Source of the DNA: Micavibrio sp. UBA1850
Lineage (GTDB): Bacteria; Pseudomonadota; Alphaproteobacteria; Micavibrionales; Micavibrionaceae
DNA: 55,399 nucleotides
Reading direction: 5' to 3'
NCBI GenBank assembly: GCA_002338525.1
Contig: DDIM01000010.1
Span: 1 to 55,399, forward strand
Made by a program: the position numbers and the translations under genes. This document shows positions 17,783-25,402 of the stretch, piece by piece (position 1 is the stretch's first letter; each line of letters begins with the position of its first letter). The notes beneath the pieces were generated by a model. It saw only the letters and a list, made by a program, of their open reading frames with translations. It had not been told where the DNA came from and ran no database searches.

Positions 17783-18490
17783 TTGAATATTTGGTTTTTC
17801 GTATGGGTCGTACTGACTGTGTTTATCCTCGGGATGTTTTTCTGGTCGGCGGAGATTTTGTTTAAGCAAAAAAAGGCATGGCGAAAGCTGGCTTTGAAAT
17901 TGGGGCTTAGCTATACGCCTAACTCTTTGCTAAAATCGCCTCGCATTGAAGGTGTTTATAATGGCTATTCCGTTTTACTATATTCTGAAGAGCAACCAAG
18001 CAATGATTCTAGCCGTAAAATTTTTCGTAGTGTGATGTTGATTGGCTTTCAAGAAGGGTTCCCCACTGGTGCGGCACTAGCGTCTGCGGGACGGCGTGAT
18101 TTTATTGAAGCGTTAAAAGTCGAAGAGGTGCATAAACCGGAATATAAGGGATGGAACGGCAGCGTTGTATTTCATACGCAAGACGACGAAACCCTTTCAA
18201 AGTTTATGAACGAAAAACGGTATGCGGCGCTCAATAAGCTTATGAATTTAAAAGACAAAGAAACAATTTTAATCTTTGATGACAAGGAAGGGTATTACCG
18301 AATGGAGACATTCGACCCTTTAACTGACGACGGTGTTGTTTTGAAAATGTTGGATAAGTTTACGTCTGAGTTGGAGGTTTTGCGTCCGACAAAAGAGGAT
18401 AAAAAATTATATCCTAAATCTAAGCCTTCTAAATCTAAGCCTAGAAAAAAATCATCGCCCACCGAAGACACGCCGAGCGAAGAGGCGTGA
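17783..18490 (+). CDS. Membrane-anchored protein of unknown function, 235 residues
   Basis: The start is TTG at 17783, supported by AAGGAA at 17771-17776 and by the sequence immediately becoming a transmembrane helix (MNIWFFVWVVLTVFILGMFFW). The rest is predicted cytosolic. It contains an alpha/beta-like region with RKIFRSVMLIGFQEGFP and ILIFDDKEGYYRMETFDPL, and ends in a disordered Lys-Ser-Pro tail (about 205-235). The layout resembles membrane-tethered domains of the DUF3137 type, but I cannot make a firm match. It is convergent with the RNase E/G-like gene, with 4 bases between stops. Confidence 0.75.
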   Translation: MNIWFFVWVVLTVFILGMFFWSAEILFKQKKAWRKLALKLGLSYTPNSLLKSPRIEGVYNGYSVLLYSEEQPSNDSSRKIFRSVMLIGFQEGFPTGAALASAGRRDFIEALKVEEVHKPEYKGWNGSVVFHTQDDETLSKFMNEKRYAALNKLMNLKDKETILIFDDKEGYYRMETFDPLTDDGVVLKMLDKFTSELEVLRPTKEDKKLYPKSKPSKSKPRKKSSPTEDTPSEEA

Positions 18491-18494
18491 ACTA

Positions 18495-19721
18495 TTATTC
18501 GACATCAGATTCGCAGCGTTGCTGTAGCGTTGGTGTGCGTCTTGCCCGCGTAATTTCTATAAGGCCCAGTTTTGTGAACCCGTGAACCTGAACTGTGCAG
18601 GGGTCATTTTGAAACGCCTCGTTTAAATGTGTAAGCAATGCATTTCTTTCTTTTTCACTTTTAAGCTTCAATGCATCAATTATAATGATCCCGCCCATAT
18701 TACGCAGGCGAATTTGACGCGCAATTTCTATTCCAGCCAATCTGTTGATTTCGAAATTGCTGTTTGTGTCTGCTGCGCGGTTTACATCAATTGCGGTGAG
18801 GGCGGCTGTTGACTGTATAACGAGCGTGGCGCCTGTCTTCATGATGGCATAGGGTTGAAACAACATGTCTATCTGCCCTAAAATATCATGGTGGTCAAAT
18901 AGGGCGAGATTGCCATAAGGGTCGTCAATTTCAATGGGTGTGATTTTCGTCATGAGATCAGGCGCAAACAATTCGCACCAATCCTCAGTTTCTTGAAAAT
19001 GCTCCATTACAATCACTTCAATTTTACGAATGGCACGGTCTGAGAGATCGCTCAATGTCCTTTGTATGGCGTCAGGGCCTAACATGATGAGTTGTGGTTC
19101 ATCTGTGCCATATGTTTTTACATGATCGTCTAATTGTTCCCACATTTCACTTAGTATTTTGTGCTCACGTAACAGCATTTCCGTTTGCGTGTTGGCCGCT
19201 GATGAACGAAGAATGCATGATTTTTTGTCATCCATATCCTTTTGCATTTGCTCAAGGTTTGCTCTTACTTTTTTATCGCGAATGCGTCTAGATATACGGC
19301 TGTCTTCTTCGAAGGGGGTGTGAATCAGGTATCGCCCAGGCAGTGTGATATTCATGCTTACGCGAGGAGATTTATGTTCTAAATCATCTTCTTTTCTGGC
19401 GAGTTTGCCTTCTTTGGCTTGTACCAAAATCATATCTCCGGGATGGAGAAGCTTTGCGATGGGCTCGTCCCCACCTTTAAGCATTTTTCCGCCCTTTTTA
19501 ATGCGTAAGTCGCCGCTGTTAAGCATGCCGATATTGTCGCTATCAAGAAGGATAAACGCGGCATCAAGCGTTTTATCTATACGGATAACACGTGCCCAAT
19601 AAATTGAACCTGCGCGAACTTCTTCTGTTGCTGGGTCGACTTCCAAACCTTGAAGCTTGTTTTTTTCGAGGGCGGCGACCCACATGCCACCGTCTAATTC
19701 TTCGATCAGAATATCCATCAT
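18495..19721 (-). CDS. Ribonuclease E/G family protein, short form without zinc-link
   Basis: A 408-residue member of the RNase E/G family of single-strand-specific endoribonucleases. An S1-like region lies near 35-130 (GSIYWARVIRIDKTLDAAF). The 5'-sensor block RVSMNITLPGRYLIHTP follows. The DNase I-like catalytic core has the two metal-binding aspartates in TAIDVNR and IIIDALK, and ends with FTKLGLIEITR. The protein stops ten residues after RARRTP. The CPxC zinc-link and the small domain used for tetramer formation in RNase E and G are therefore absent. The infA-maf-RNase order is a conserved alphaproteobacterial cluster, usually followed by yacG, which I do not find here. Confidence 0.88.
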   Translation of the reverse strand: MMDILIEELDGGMWVAALEKNKLQGLEVDPATEEVRAGSIYWARVIRIDKTLDAAFILLDSDNIGMLNSGDLRIKKGGKMLKGGDEPIAKLLHPGDMILVQAKEGKLARKEDDLEHKSPRVSMNITLPGRYLIHTPFEEDSRISRRIRDKKVRANLEQMQKDMDDKKSCILRSSAANTQTEMLLREHKILSEMWEQLDDHVKTYGTDEPQLIMLGPDAIQRTLSDLSDRAIRKIEVIVMEHFQETEDWCELFAPDLMTKITPIEIDDPYGNLALFDHHDILGQIDMLFQPYAIMKTGATLVIQSTAALTAIDVNRAADTNSNFEINRLAGIEIARQIRLRNMGGIIIIDALKLKSEKERNALLTHLNEAFQNDPCTVQVHGFTKLGLIEITRARRTPTLQQRCESDVE

Positions 19722-19763
19722 AACTCTTTGTTTTTTTTATGCGTTTTGAGTGCGGGGGAGCGT

Positions 19764-20360
19764 TTACTTAAAAAAGTTAAGCCCTTTAAGAAGGTTCATT
19801 GTATCATAGACTGACAAGCCGACAATGTTAGAATGAGACCCTTGTATTGATTTTACAAAAACCTCAGCGGCCCCTTGAATGCCATACGCTCCGGCTTTGC
19901 CTTCCCATTCACCACTTTCGACATAGTCATTGATCTCTTGCTGGGATAATCGTTTAAATTTTACGCGTGTTTCGATACAACGCTGACGGATTGTTCCGTC
20001 AGGTGCAATAATACAAAGACCGCCGTAAATACGATGTGATTTGCCACTTAGTAAGTTGAGGCAATGATGTGCGTCTTTTTGTGTTTCCCCTTTTGGCAGG
20101 GTGCGGCGACCGCAGGCGACAACTGTGTCGGCGCCCAAAATAAACGATGTTTTATCGCCGTGTGTTTCATAAATTTTTTGGGCTTTACCTGTGGCAAGGC
20201 GCAGAGCTATATCGCGAGGCAATTCTTTTTTGCCTTCGCTTTCGTCTATGTCTGCGGGGATTATTTGAGTGGGTGTTATTCCAATGCGCTCAAGAAGTTC
20301 TTGGCGCCTCGGTGAGGCCGAAGCCAGAATAAGGGGGTGGTGTTCGTGTTTATTTTTCAC
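19764..20360 (-). CDS. maf: Maf-like nucleotide pyrophosphatase
   Basis: A 198-residue Maf/Ham1-like protein that hydrolyses non-canonical or modified nucleoside triphosphates, linked in other bacteria to division arrest and housecleaning. Diagnostic motifs are ILASASPRRQELLERIGI at the N-terminus, GADTVVACGRRTLPK in the active site, LSGKSHRIYGG, and the late YGIQGAAEVFVKSIQGSHSNIVGL block. The start is GTG at 20360, which overlaps the 3' end of infA by 11 bases and suggests translational coupling. It is followed after 42 bases by the RNase E/G-like gene. Confidence 0.93.
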   Translation of the reverse strand: MKNKHEHHPLILASASPRRQELLERIGITPTQIIPADIDESEGKKELPRDIALRLATGKAQKIYETHGDKTSFILGADTVVACGRRTLPKGETQKDAHHCLNLLSGKSHRIYGGLCIIAPDGTIRQRCIETRVKFKRLSQQEINDYVESGEWEGKAGAYGIQGAAEVFVKSIQGSHSNIVGLSVYDTMNLLKGLNFFK

Positions 20361-20568
20361 GGAAAATAATACGACCTTTTGTCAAATCGTATGGAGTCAT
20401 TTCAACGACAACAGTATCACCTTGTAAAACACGGATACGGTTTTTGCGCATCTTCCCGGCAGTATGACAAAGGATAACATGGTCATTTTCGAGGGTTACA
20501 CGAAACATTGCGTTGGGCAAAATTTCTGATACAACACCTTTGAATTCCATTAAATCTTCTTTAGCCAT
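20350..20568 (-). CDS. infA: Translation initiation factor IF-1
   Basis: A 72-residue IF-1, exactly the common length. It is a single OB-fold protein that occupies the ribosomal A site during initiation. Conserved segments are MAKEDLMEFKGVV, LPNAMFRVTLENDH, the HTAGKMRKNRIRV block (35-47) and GDTVVVEMTPYDLTKGRI. It leads a minus-strand operon with maf and the RNase E/G-like gene. A strong promoter lies about 80 bases upstream of the ATG, and the leader contains a GGTTTGAACC palindrome. Confidence 0.98.
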   Translation of the reverse strand: MAKEDLMEFKGVVSEILPNAMFRVTLENDHVILCHTAGKMRKNRIRVLQGDTVVVEMTPYDLTKGRIIFREK

Positions 20569-20647
20569 AAAGTCTCTTTTCTATCTTTGTTTAATCATTT
20601 CTACCAAACAGGTTCAAACCGCTGGTTGGCAAGCACTATAGAATAAA

Positions 20648-20676
20648 ATTATATATTTTCAATATTTTCTTTGCAA
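20648..20676 (-). promoter_or_regulatory. Promoter for the infA-maf-RNase E/G operon
   Basis: On the minus strand the -35 element TTGCAA (20676-20671) is followed by 17 bases and a perfect -10 hexamer TATAAT (20653-20648). Transcription would start near 20641, giving a 5' leader of about 70 bases before infA. Confidence 0.7.
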
Positions 20677-20687
20677 TAGCATGTATC

Positions 20688-20882
20688 TTATTCAGAAATA
20701 ACGCCTTTTTTCTGTAATACGTATTTGAGGCGTCTTAGTGCGTTGTTCTTCAGGATTTTTTCTGGGGTTGTGGAGGGGCCTTGAATAGATATTTCAGTGA
20801 GAGTGTCAGTGTCCATAGCTGTAACCTTTGTGTAGGTTCCAATTTGAGTGAATTCAAAAATGACGTTTCGACCATCTAACAT
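20688..20882 (-). CDS. Small DUF6898-like protein
   Basis: A 64-residue protein reading MLDGRNVIFEFTQIGTY at the start. The middle KVTAMDTDTLTEISIQGPS and the C-terminal LRRLKYVLQKKG match my memory of the DUF6898 family of small alphaproteobacterial proteins, in which an EF-beta-strand region is followed by VTAxDxxTGTEVSxxGP and an ALRKLxxVL helix. The function is unknown. It is located just upstream of the infA promoter on the same strand. Its own frame ends 12 bases before the -35 element, so it could lie in a separate transcript. Confidence 0.75.
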   Translation of the reverse strand: MLDGRNVIFEFTQIGTYTKVTAMDTDTLTEISIQGPSTTPEKILKNNALRRLKYVLQKKGVISE

Positions 20883-20923
20883 AGATTAAATGGTAGCGAA
20901 AAATCATTTCAATTCAAGTTGAA

Positions 20924-21628
20924 TTAACCGCCAAATGCCATGGGGTTATATTTGTTCTCAGCCGGGCTTGATGGCAAAGATCCATGTGGGTTTGTTATCG
21001 CGTCTAGTGGATTTTCCAAATGCGCGGTGTTTTCAATTAACTGATCAAGTGTGCCTTCTTCTGCGGCCATATTAATCTCTTCATAACTTGGCTGTACAAA
21101 ACTCATTTGAGCCTCTTCTTGCATCCTTTGTTTGTCTTCGTTTGTAACGATAGATATGCCGTTTGCATCTGTGAGAGAATTATCAATAAGCGTGTTGATT
21201 TTGCTTCCTTGTTGCTCAGAGGCATTTACATGTTCTTGTGTTTTTTCGAGAACAGCGTTGGCCTTTTCAGGGTCAGCGCTATTTTGTGCAAGCTGCTGCA
21301 TTTGAACCTCGATTTTTGTAAGTGCCATTGCTTGGCCTCTAATTTCAGGCGGTTGCATTGTCATAGCAATATGACCAACATTCGAATTAAATTGAGATGT
21401 TATAGCTTCCTGACGAGTCTTTCTTCGTTTTTCGTCATTTTCTTCTTGGTATTCAGTGCCGTTTTTATCAAGACCACTAAGTTTGAGGTTATGCATGTTA
21501 CTATTGGCATCAAAATCGTTAAACCCTTGCTCGCTGTGCAAGCAGGCATCGTTCATCTCCTCATAGTAAGAACCAGCCTCAAGGACTTCTCTTAGATTCT
21601 CGTCTATTTTTACAGATATGATCGCCAT
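20924..21628 (-). CDS. Hypothetical protein, 234 residues
   Basis: I do not recognise this family. The protein is acidic, rich in Asn, Gln, Glu and Met, and lacks a signal peptide or membrane helix. The N-terminus MAIISVKIDENLREVLEAGSYY begins with a short beta strand, and the long middle region (about 60-150) is predicted helical (ALTKIEVQMQQLAQNSADPE). The C-terminus is Pro- and Asn-rich (PSSPAENKYNPMAFGG) and looks disordered. It follows another unknown gene of similar composition by 82 bases on the same strand. The Asn- and Gln-rich helical make-up recalls secreted or effector-type proteins, but no targeting signal supports that. Confidence 0.7.
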   Translation of the reverse strand: MAIISVKIDENLREVLEAGSYYEEMNDACLHSEQGFNDFDANSNMHNLKLSGLDKNGTEYQEENDEKRRKTRQEAITSQFNSNVGHIAMTMQPPEIRGQAMALTKIEVQMQQLAQNSADPEKANAVLEKTQEHVNASEQQGSKINTLIDNSLTDANGISIVTNEDKQRMQEEAQMSFVQPSYEEINMAAEEGTLDQLIENTAHLENPLDAITNPHGSLPSSPAENKYNPMAFGG

Positions 21629-21710
21629 TAATTACAATTCTCCAATTCTCACCTTCAATGATAAGGGAAGTTTATTAAAATATAGTAAATTTACGTTAAT
21701 TTTTTAAGGC

Positions 21711-22409
21711 TTACGCGGCAGGTGCCGGCGCAGCGAGCTCATTTGCAACTTTCGGAGCAAATACTTTTTGTGCGCTCATTTCAGCTTCAGATTTTGCAAG
21801 CTCGTTGTTTGAATGGATTGCCTCTATCATAAGCATAGCATGGTCTTGTGAAAAACCTTGTCCGTTACACATTGATATAATGTCTTGTGGCGTTGCACAT
21901 GATTGCGCCAATTCATCGGCTTTCAACGGTTGTTGTGTTTCCGGGTGAATAGCAAAAATTTCAGGGTTGTTTGTTGCAAGCTTTGCAGCTGCCAGCTCAG
22001 GTGAGTCTGTGGCTTCAATGCCTGTGAAATCAAGATTTTTCTTATTTGCAACATTAGACATCGCTGTTATCGCCATGTCTTTTTGCTCAGCTTCGATACC
22101 GATATTGTTATTTGCTTGCGATAGCGCAGCACCCCATTGAGGAGCTTGAGTAAGTGATTCAATAATTTTACTGAATATATTGTTACCCTGTCCATCTGCG
22201 CCTAAAAGAATTTCTTGGGCGAACTGGCTTCTCAGCTGACGTCTTAATGCGACCGCTGCTGTGACGTTTTCACGTCCAGAATCTTTGTGGGCTACACCAG
22301 AAAGTTGACCGTGGACTGTTTTGCATGCTTTGAAGTTACGAAAAGACTCAGGTCCGTGTTCTGCACCTGATTTTTCTTTTTCTTCAATGTATGTCGCGTA
22401 ACTGCCCAT
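21711..22409 (-). CDS. Hypothetical protein, 232 residues
   Basis: I chose the start ATG at 22409 (MGSYATYIEEKEKSG), with AAGGAAA 8-14 bases upstream, rather than an in-frame upstream start at 22466 whose extension is basic and poorly protein-like. The protein is mostly helical and alanine-rich, with segments such as TAAVALRRQLRSQFAQEIL and GFSQDHAMLMIEAIHSNNELAKSEAEM. It ends in an Ala-Pro tail. Two cysteines are present near the C-terminal third. No family is recognised and no signal peptide is visible. It is divergent from sucC and pairs with the unknown gene at 20924. Confidence 0.7.
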   Translation of the reverse strand: MGSYATYIEEKEKSGAEHGPESFRNFKACKTVHGQLSGVAHKDSGRENVTAAVALRRQLRSQFAQEILLGADGQGNNIFSKIIESLTQAPQWGAALSQANNNIGIEAEQKDMAITAMSNVANKKNLDFTGIEATDSPELAAAKLATNNPEIFAIHPETQQPLKADELAQSCATPQDIISMCNGQGFSQDHAMLMIEAIHSNNELAKSEAEMSAQKVFAPKVANELAAPAPAA

Positions 22410-22621
22410 TCGTTTTTTTTCCTTTTTTCGTACCACAATCTTATTCAAAATAGACGGTTTGCACAAATCAACTTTAAATAATGTTATAGTTCAGTATGTT
22501 ATTCTGTTTTATGAATTAGTTGTAATCCACTCTTTTGTGTTTTTGTCAGACATGGTAAAAGAATGTGTTCTTTCGTAAGTAAGAATCAAGACTTTTAATA
22601 GAATTAAGGATAAAGCCTCTT

Positions 22622-23824
22622 ATGAATATTCATGAATACCAAGGAAAAGACGTATTAAAACAGTATGGTGTTGCTGTGCCAGATGGCATAGTGGCGTTTA
22701 ATGTAGATGAGGCAGTGAAGGCTGCGGAACAGTTACCAGGCCCATTATATGTTGTTAAAGCGCAAATTCACGCAGGTGGACGTGGTGCGGGACATTTTAC
22801 AAATGACCCAGAGGGCAAAGGCGGTGTGCGTCTTTGTAAGACACTCGATGACGTGCGTGACGCAGCAGAAGCGATGCTTGGTAATGTTTTGGTGACAAAG
22901 CAAACGGGTCCAGAAGGTAAAGAGGTTCAGCGCCTATATATTACAGATGGTGTTGATATTGAAAAAGAATATTACTGTTCGATTGTTTTGGACCGCGCAA
23001 CATCACGTTTGACATTTATCGCCTCTACTGAGGGCGGAATGGATATCGAAGAGGTGGCTGAAAAAACACCTGAAAAGATATTTAAAGTGGCCATTGATCC
23101 TGCAACAGGACTACGTTCATTTCATGCAAACGAGTTGTTTTTCAAGCTTGGTTTGAAAAAAGAATGTGCCAAAAGTGCGAAACAGTTTTTCACATCATTG
23201 TACAAAGCATTTGTTGAAACAGATGCCGAAACAATTGAGATCAACCCAATGATCGTTACGGATAAAAACGAAGTTATGGCATTGGATGCCAAGCTTAGCT
23301 TTGATGCCAATGCGCTTTATCGTCAAAAAGACATTGAAGCTATGCGTGATGAAACAGAAGAAGACTCTAAAGAGTTGGAAGCACACAAATACGATCTTTC
23401 ATATGTGTCTTTGGACGGCAATATTGGATGTATGGTGAACGGTGCTGGTCTTGCGATGTCGACAATGGACATTATTAAGCTTTGTGGCGGCGAGCCTGCA
23501 AACTTCTTGGATGTTGGGGGCGGAGCCACGAAAGAAAAAGTGACAGCGGCTTTCAAAATCATCCTTTCAGATCCAAATGTTGAAGGCGTATTGGTCAACA
23601 TCTTTGGTGGTATTATGAAATGTGACATCATTGCAGAAGGTGTTGTTGCTGCGGCTAAGGAAGTTTCACTTAATGTGCCTTTGGTTGTGCGTTTGGCGGG
23701 AACAAATGTTGAAAAGGGTGAAGAGATCCTTTCAAATTCTGGTTTGCCAATTATTGCGGCAAGTGATTTAGGTGATGCTGCTGAAAAGGTTGTGGCGGCA
23801 ACGAAAGAGGCCAAAGCCGCGTAA
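22622..23824 (+). CDS. sucC: Succinyl-CoA synthetase, beta subunit
   Basis: A 400-residue ATP-grasp subunit of succinyl-CoA synthetase, which couples succinyl-CoA hydrolysis to nucleotide triphosphate formation in the TCA cycle. It begins MNIHEYQGKDVLKQYGV. It carries the nucleotide-binding loop KAQIHAGGRGAGHF, the metal-binding region EINPMIVT and the CoA-ligase glycine-rich segments FLDVGGGATKEKV and NIFGGIMKCD. The start is well supported by AAGGA 9-13 bases upstream. Unusually, it is followed by its own terminator and an opposite-strand gene, and its partner sucD lies 1.6 kb further on. Confidence 0.97.
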   Translation: MNIHEYQGKDVLKQYGVAVPDGIVAFNVDEAVKAAEQLPGPLYVVKAQIHAGGRGAGHFTNDPEGKGGVRLCKTLDDVRDAAEAMLGNVLVTKQTGPEGKEVQRLYITDGVDIEKEYYCSIVLDRATSRLTFIASTEGGMDIEEVAEKTPEKIFKVAIDPATGLRSFHANELFFKLGLKKECAKSAKQFFTSLYKAFVETDAETIEINPMIVTDKNEVMALDAKLSFDANALYRQKDIEAMRDETEEDSKELEAHKYDLSYVSLDGNIGCMVNGAGLAMSTMDIIKLCGGEPANFLDVGGGATKEKVTAAFKIILSDPNVEGVLVNIFGGIMKCDIIAEGVVAAAKEVSLNVPLVVRLAGTNVEKGEEILSNSGLPIIAASDLGDAAEKVVAATKEAKAA

Positions 23825-23869
23825 GTTTATACGCGCTCATTGATCACTACTGATACCTAAAAATAAAAA

Positions 23870-25201
23870 CTAATTCAAAGTGGCTGAAACGTACGAAGTT
23901 TCAGCCGCTTTTTTATTTTGTGTAACGTCTTTGCTATACGATAATTGATGGGGGGCGTGATTGCTTGTGCTTGCAATGTTTTGTTCGTCTTTAGGGGCTG
24001 TCTCGTCACGAAATACAAGCGTGATGCCTGACATTGTGCGTTCATCACGAGAGGTGCATGTCACGATTTGCTCGCGGCTCATGCCCTTTTTTTCAAATGA
24101 CTCTGCGACTTCTGCAAAGGTACGCCATTTTAATGTGCGTCTTTTATGGTTACCAGCAGCACGCACCCATTTTTTAAATGTGGGATAATTTCTTTGCACG
24201 TAAATAGTGTCTTTCCCGTCTATGGGAGCGCCATCTTGTGTCGTATTATCATACATTGTGTAGGCATAGTTGTGGGGGGTGTTTTTTAGGCCCTCTAAAA
24301 ACTTTATGCCGCCCGCAAGGCCAAAATGATGCATTGCATAAACATCTTGTAGGGTAATGTGCGCGTCATTTGTTCTTTTTAAATATCCGTCACAATTATC
24401 AGCGGTAAATTGCCCCGCGGCAAGAGTTGAGCGGTCGATGTCGTAAAACACCCCATCCAGTATCATCTGCATTTCAGGTGATTTTATGCTGTGTTTATCG
24501 ATATCAACGGCTTCAGGGAAGAGGCTTGAAAATGAGGTGTCGGCAAATTTTTGTATATAGGTACGACCCGTTGAGGGAATGAATTGGAAACTGCCTCTAG
24601 CCAGTGTTTTTTTATGCAGGGCGCGGTTGTTAATCCGCCCATTCGATGCGGATTCGGGAAGGGCGATTGCGAGTATCGTAGCGCCAAGGCTGAGTGTGTT
24701 TTTTTGCGCGGGCGAGCCGATTGTTTCATTCACAAGGAAGGCGGCAGAAACATATTCTTTCGAAATGTTAATGCTACGAATGGTGCCGTTTTTTTCTTTA
24801 AATCGACTAAATCGATTGAGCGCGCTTTGCCAAGATGAGATATCGGGGTAGTTGATACGAATACGGTCTGAAATTGTGATACTTGTATCCAAAGCTTCGG
24901 GGGTGGGAAATATAAGATAGTCTTTTTTTACCTTGTCTTTTGATCGTGTGAGCAAAGAATTGGGAAAGTTTAAGCTCGTCATCACGGACTCAATGACTGT
25001 TTTTGGGTCTGTTGGCACAATATAGTTAGGGGCTCGCTTTTTTTGCTCAGCCGTTTGTAAATCATTATCTGAAAATGATTTAACGGCGCAAGCGGCGCCG
25101 ACAGCCGCCACAAAAAACCATTTTTTTAGCTCGTTTGCGCGACATGTTTTTCCTATCAATGAGACTGCTTTTTTCGCAGATTCTTCACTTATATTTAACA
25201 T
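23870..25201 (-). CDS. Lytic-transglycosylase-like protein inserted between sucC and sucD
   Basis: A 443-residue protein with a basic N-terminus and a short hydrophobic segment at about 28-40 (WFFVAAVGAACAV), suggesting an anchor or a poor lipoprotein signal. The middle has a lysozyme-like SLT layout. A glutamate in ALPESAS is the candidate catalytic residue. It is followed by ARGSFQFIPSTGRTYIQKF, which matches the G-x-x-QF-x-PST block of family 1 transglycosylases, and later YAMHHFGLAGGIKFLEGL. Such enzymes cleave the peptidoglycan glycan backbone. About 115 residues after this core are not assigned and include YVQRNYPTFKKWVRAAGN. Activity is inferred, since the conserved E-S pair is only approximate. 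The last 12 codons overlap the sucC terminator. Confidence 0.7.
   Translation of the reverse strand: MLNISEESAKKAVSLIGKTCRANELKKWFFVAAVGAACAVKSFSDNDLQTAEQKKRAPNYIVPTDPKTVIESVMTSLNFPNSLLTRSKDKVKKDYLIFPTPEALDTSITISDRIRINYPDISSWQSALNRFSRFKEKNGTIRSINISKEYVSAAFLVNETIGSPAQKNTLSLGATILAIALPESASNGRINNRALHKKTLARGSFQFIPSTGRTYIQKFADTSFSSLFPEAVDIDKHSIKSPEMQMILDGVFYDIDRSTLAAGQFTADNCDGYLKRTNDAHITLQDVYAMHHFGLAGGIKFLEGLKNTPHNYAYTMYDNTTQDGAPIDGKDTIYVQRNYPTFKKWVRAAGNHKRRTLKWRTFAEVAESFEKKGMSREQIVTCTSRDERTMSGITLVFRDETAPKDEQNIASTSNHAPHQLSYSKDVTQNKKAAETSYVSATLN
23877..23914 (+). terminator. Intrinsic terminator of sucC, inside the 3' end of the convergent gene
   Basis: The arms GGCTGAAAC (23882-23890) and GTTTCAGCC (23898-23906) pair perfectly around a 7-base loop. 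The stem is extended by AAAG with CTTT and a T-G pair. A run of six T residues follows (23909-23914). The whole hairpin lies within the last codons of the minus-strand gene, encoding part of its C-terminus. Confidence 0.85.
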
Positions 25202-25326
25202 CGTTTCTTATACTTTGTACCCTTTACCGCCGGCATATATGCTGTTTCATATGTAAAAAGTAAACGGTTTTTTATGAGTTTATTATTTTTCAATATGTTA
25301 GAGATTTAAATGATTGGCTTTGGGGA

Positions 25327-25355
25327 TTGCAATTTGGAGCAAAAAATCGTTTAAT
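25327..25355 (+). promoter_or_regulatory. Promoter for sucD and the downstream genes
   Basis: The -35 element TTGCAA (25327-25332) and the -10 element TTTAAT (25350-25355) are separated by exactly 17 bases, 47 bases upstream of the sucD ATG. It explains how sucD can be expressed although it is separated from sucC by a terminator and an opposite-strand gene. Confidence 0.6.
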
Positions 25356-25402
25356 TCTCCCGTTAGAAGAATCTATTTTTACAATTATTATGGAGTATAT
25401 GA

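Noticed and set aside
20600..20640. GGTTCAAACC upstream of infA as a tRNA T-arm
   Set aside because: The repeat lies in the infA leader, with no matching D-arm, anticodon or acceptor stem on either strand.
23323..23814. A 163-codon minus-strand frame opposite sucC
   Set aside because: It mirrors the conserved ATP-grasp and CoA-ligase part of sucC. The absence of stops follows from the codon use of sucC.
23870..25201. The gene between sucC and sucD as a mobile element cargo
   Set aside because: No inverted repeats, target duplications or transposase traces were seen at its ends, and its last codons overlap the sucC terminator.
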